Part shown: piece after piece, positions 62,545-64,000 of the stretch
How the letters are laid out: the number at the start of each line of letters is the position of its first letter
Position numbering within the stretch: position 1 is the stretch's first letter
Assembly (NCBI GenBank): GCA_964019165.1
Contig: OZ025271.1
Span: 16,214,459 to 16,278,458 of the forward strand
Source: Mastigias papua
Taxonomy: Eukaryota; Cnidaria; Scyphozoa; Rhizostomeae; Mastigiidae
DNA length: 64,000 nucleotides
Direction: 5' to 3'
Made by a program: the position numbers and the translations under genes
Notes under the pieces: generated by a model
Databases searched by the model: none
Seen by the model: the letters and a program-made list of their open reading frames with translations, nothing else
Told to the model about the DNA's origin: nothing

Positions 62545-62760
62545 TGTTATCAATGAAGGACCTACTTACTACAGAAGGGTTCATTTTCTCCCTTGGGCTC
62601 TTCAAGCAAACAATGGTAAATATGTGCCCACTGGCCAATCATAGGGCTAATTGGATGCAGTACTCACAGTATCACTTGTGCCCACACCTGGTTATATATT
62701 TCTGTTCACCTTTTCGTCCTTAAGGTTTTTCAGTATGCTGAAAGAATGTTCCCACTTATT
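62545..62760 (+). mobile_element. 3' end of a Penelope-like element
   Basis: GFIFSLGLFKQ followed by a UTR with CCAATCATAGGGC, then GTTATATATTTCTGTTCACC and TTTCAGTATGCTGAAAG parallels the end of the element at 15360-15590. Only the last few codons plus the UTR remain. Confidence 0.75.
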
Positions 62761-62772
62761 TGAGCTATAACA

Positions 62773-63155
62773 AACGAGAAAATTAGAGGATTAAATAACT
62801 AAGGTTAATTAGTTAAATGAATGATGAATGATGTAGCAACTGAGAAAGTCCCAAGAGCCCAAAAGTTTGCTTTAGCTGCCTTTCTTGACTTTAAAATTCA
62901 AGTTTTTTCATTTATTTTTTTGTTATTTATTCATTTATTTGTTTATTTATTTTTCATTTATTAGAGAAAATTAGAAAATCATTATAGAAAATTAGAGGAT
63001 TAAATGACCAAGGTTAATTAGTTAAATGAATGATGAATGAAGTAGTAACTGAGAAATTCCCAAGAGCCCGAAAGTTTGCTTTAGCTGCCTTTCTTGACTT
63101 TGCAGTTCAAGTTGCATTCATTCTTTTGTCACTTATCTACTTATTTGCTTATTTA
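62773..63155. repeat. About 210-bp direct duplication
   Basis: AAAATTAGAGGATTAAAT ... GGTTAATTAGTTAAATGAA ... AAGTTTGCTTTAGCTGCC is present at 62773-62915 and again at 62982-63125, each followed by ATTT-rich sequence. Confidence 0.85.
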
Positions 63156-63256
63156 TTGAAGTGAAACAAGATTTACAATCGAATTTTGCTGCAGCATTTT
63201 CATCTGTTTAAATTTCTGAAATGGAGGCCCCAGAGCACCATACCTTCACCTCAATA

Positions 63257-63508
63257 CCATAAATCCTCAAAGTGCCCCCTTGAAAAAGCTTCCCCCTCAA
63301 ATATCCCCCATCCCATATCATGATGAAGACCTTGTTAAAGACTTCTGCTTAAACTTTTAGACTGTTCTTTTACTGTTATAGCGAAAACATATTTTGACAA
63401 TGAGCCTTTTATGCAGCATGTGTGCTTTTTAAGCCCCCTTGAATAAGCCCCACCCAAAAAGTATCAAAAATAAAATGCCCCCAGGAAGGCTAATTTGAGG
63501 GTTTAGAG
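63257..63508. mobile_element. TA-flanked short element with CCCTCAAA ends
   Basis: The left end CCATAAATCCTCAAAGTG and the right end (inverse: CTCTAAACCCTCAAATTA) are similar, with TA outside each. The interior is GCCCC-rich, as in the 14.6-kb element. Confidence 0.55.
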
Positions 63509-64000
63509 TACTGCAAGGTTATTCCTAAACTTTGCCAACAATGTGTGTGTGGCAATCCTGATTGAAGAGCATCTGTTTAAATATGCAAATACTCTTGAGT
63601 ACCAAATAATTGTCTCCCCAATTGTTACTTTTAAAAATTTTTTCCTACCCTCCCCCCACATTTATTCCAACCCCCCTATTTATTAGTTTTGAAGATTTTT
63701 CAGTGAAATTGTGCTTTTCCCAGGAATTTTCTCATTTACTTAGAAACTAACTGGAAAGTTATTTAATAATCACTTACACTGCAGCTACAATGTCCTTTAC
63801 CATGCTTTTTATTGACAATTCATGATTAGTCAGTCTCCCTATGTTATTCTCATAATATCCAAGTGTTCTATTTTCCAATCCCTCAATTTTTATTTTCAGA
63901 ACATTTTCCAACCCCCCTTTTATTTCCATCCCCCTGTTTATTCAATACTCAAGAGTAATATGTGTTCAATTTGCCAGCAAACGGTGTAAATCTCTAAATT

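Overview
The window looks like AT-rich, repeat-dense nuclear DNA of an animal, most likely an anthozoan cnidarian (coral or sea-anemone type). That assignment is an inference from the style of the non-LTR, Penelope-like and BEL/Pao elements together with vertebrate-like, intron-rich genes; nothing in the sequence proves it. There are no prokaryotic operons. Most open reading frames of 60-200 codons here are microsatellite or repeat translations, not genes.

Two host genes can be assembled, both on the minus strand. (1) A selenium-binding protein 1 / methanethiol oxidase gene (SELENBP1) runs from about 60.4 kb down to 36.5 kb. I read 11 coding exons with consistent splice sites and phases; together they give 472 codons, the length of the human protein. 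The selenium-binding Cys falls at residue 57. (2) Just downstream, an isochorismatase-domain hydrolase (ISOC2-like) starts at 33.6 kb and runs down to at least 21.4 kb. Four exons (151 codons) are readable; the last exon or exons (about 50 residues expected) were not found.

The introns and flanks are mostly mobile DNA. The main item is a 6.3-kb BEL/Pao LTR retrotransposon at 42,669-48,945, inserted antisense in SELENBP1 intron 5. Its two 368-bp LTRs look identical, a 4-bp target duplication flanks it, and a single 1,702-codon gag-pol ORF is open. One in-frame stop separates that ORF from a still-open 67-codon C-terminal tail. Other elements are fragments: non-LTR retrotransposon 3' ends (4.5, 5.9, 18.4, 54.6-55.9 and 57.1-59.8 kb), a decayed Ty3/Gypsy integrase (30.0-31.2 kb), Penelope-like GIY-YIG pieces (14.9-15.6, 56.4 and 62.6 kb), tRNA-derived SINEs (16.3, 31.9, 32.3 and 51.5 kb), possible 5S-like SINEs (9.5 and 25.4 kb), hAT-type insertions (37.5 and 57.8-59.4 kb), a Harbinger-like palindromic MITE (25.75 kb), and elements with GCCCC-rich ends (14.6-16.2 and 63.3 kb).

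The least expected pattern is a large set of TA-flanked short elements scattered over the whole window. They share ends of the form CACG-T/A-rich-ATAAGAA. They fall into subfamilies in which the last bases of the terminal motif (ATAAGAAAC, ATAAGAATA, ATAAGGAAC, ATAAGAAAA) also appear in repeated internal TTAAG-type motifs of the same element, as if terminal and internal protein-binding sites change together.

Simple repeats are abundant: eight or more (AT)n blocks of about 100-470 bp, GAT/AAT arrays, (TATAA)n, (ATTC)n, and minisatellites at 16.9-17.2, 19.8-20.0, 24.5-25.1, 41.9-42.6 and 50.8-51.1 kb. Apart from the two host genes and the BEL element, no intact protein-coding gene is supported.
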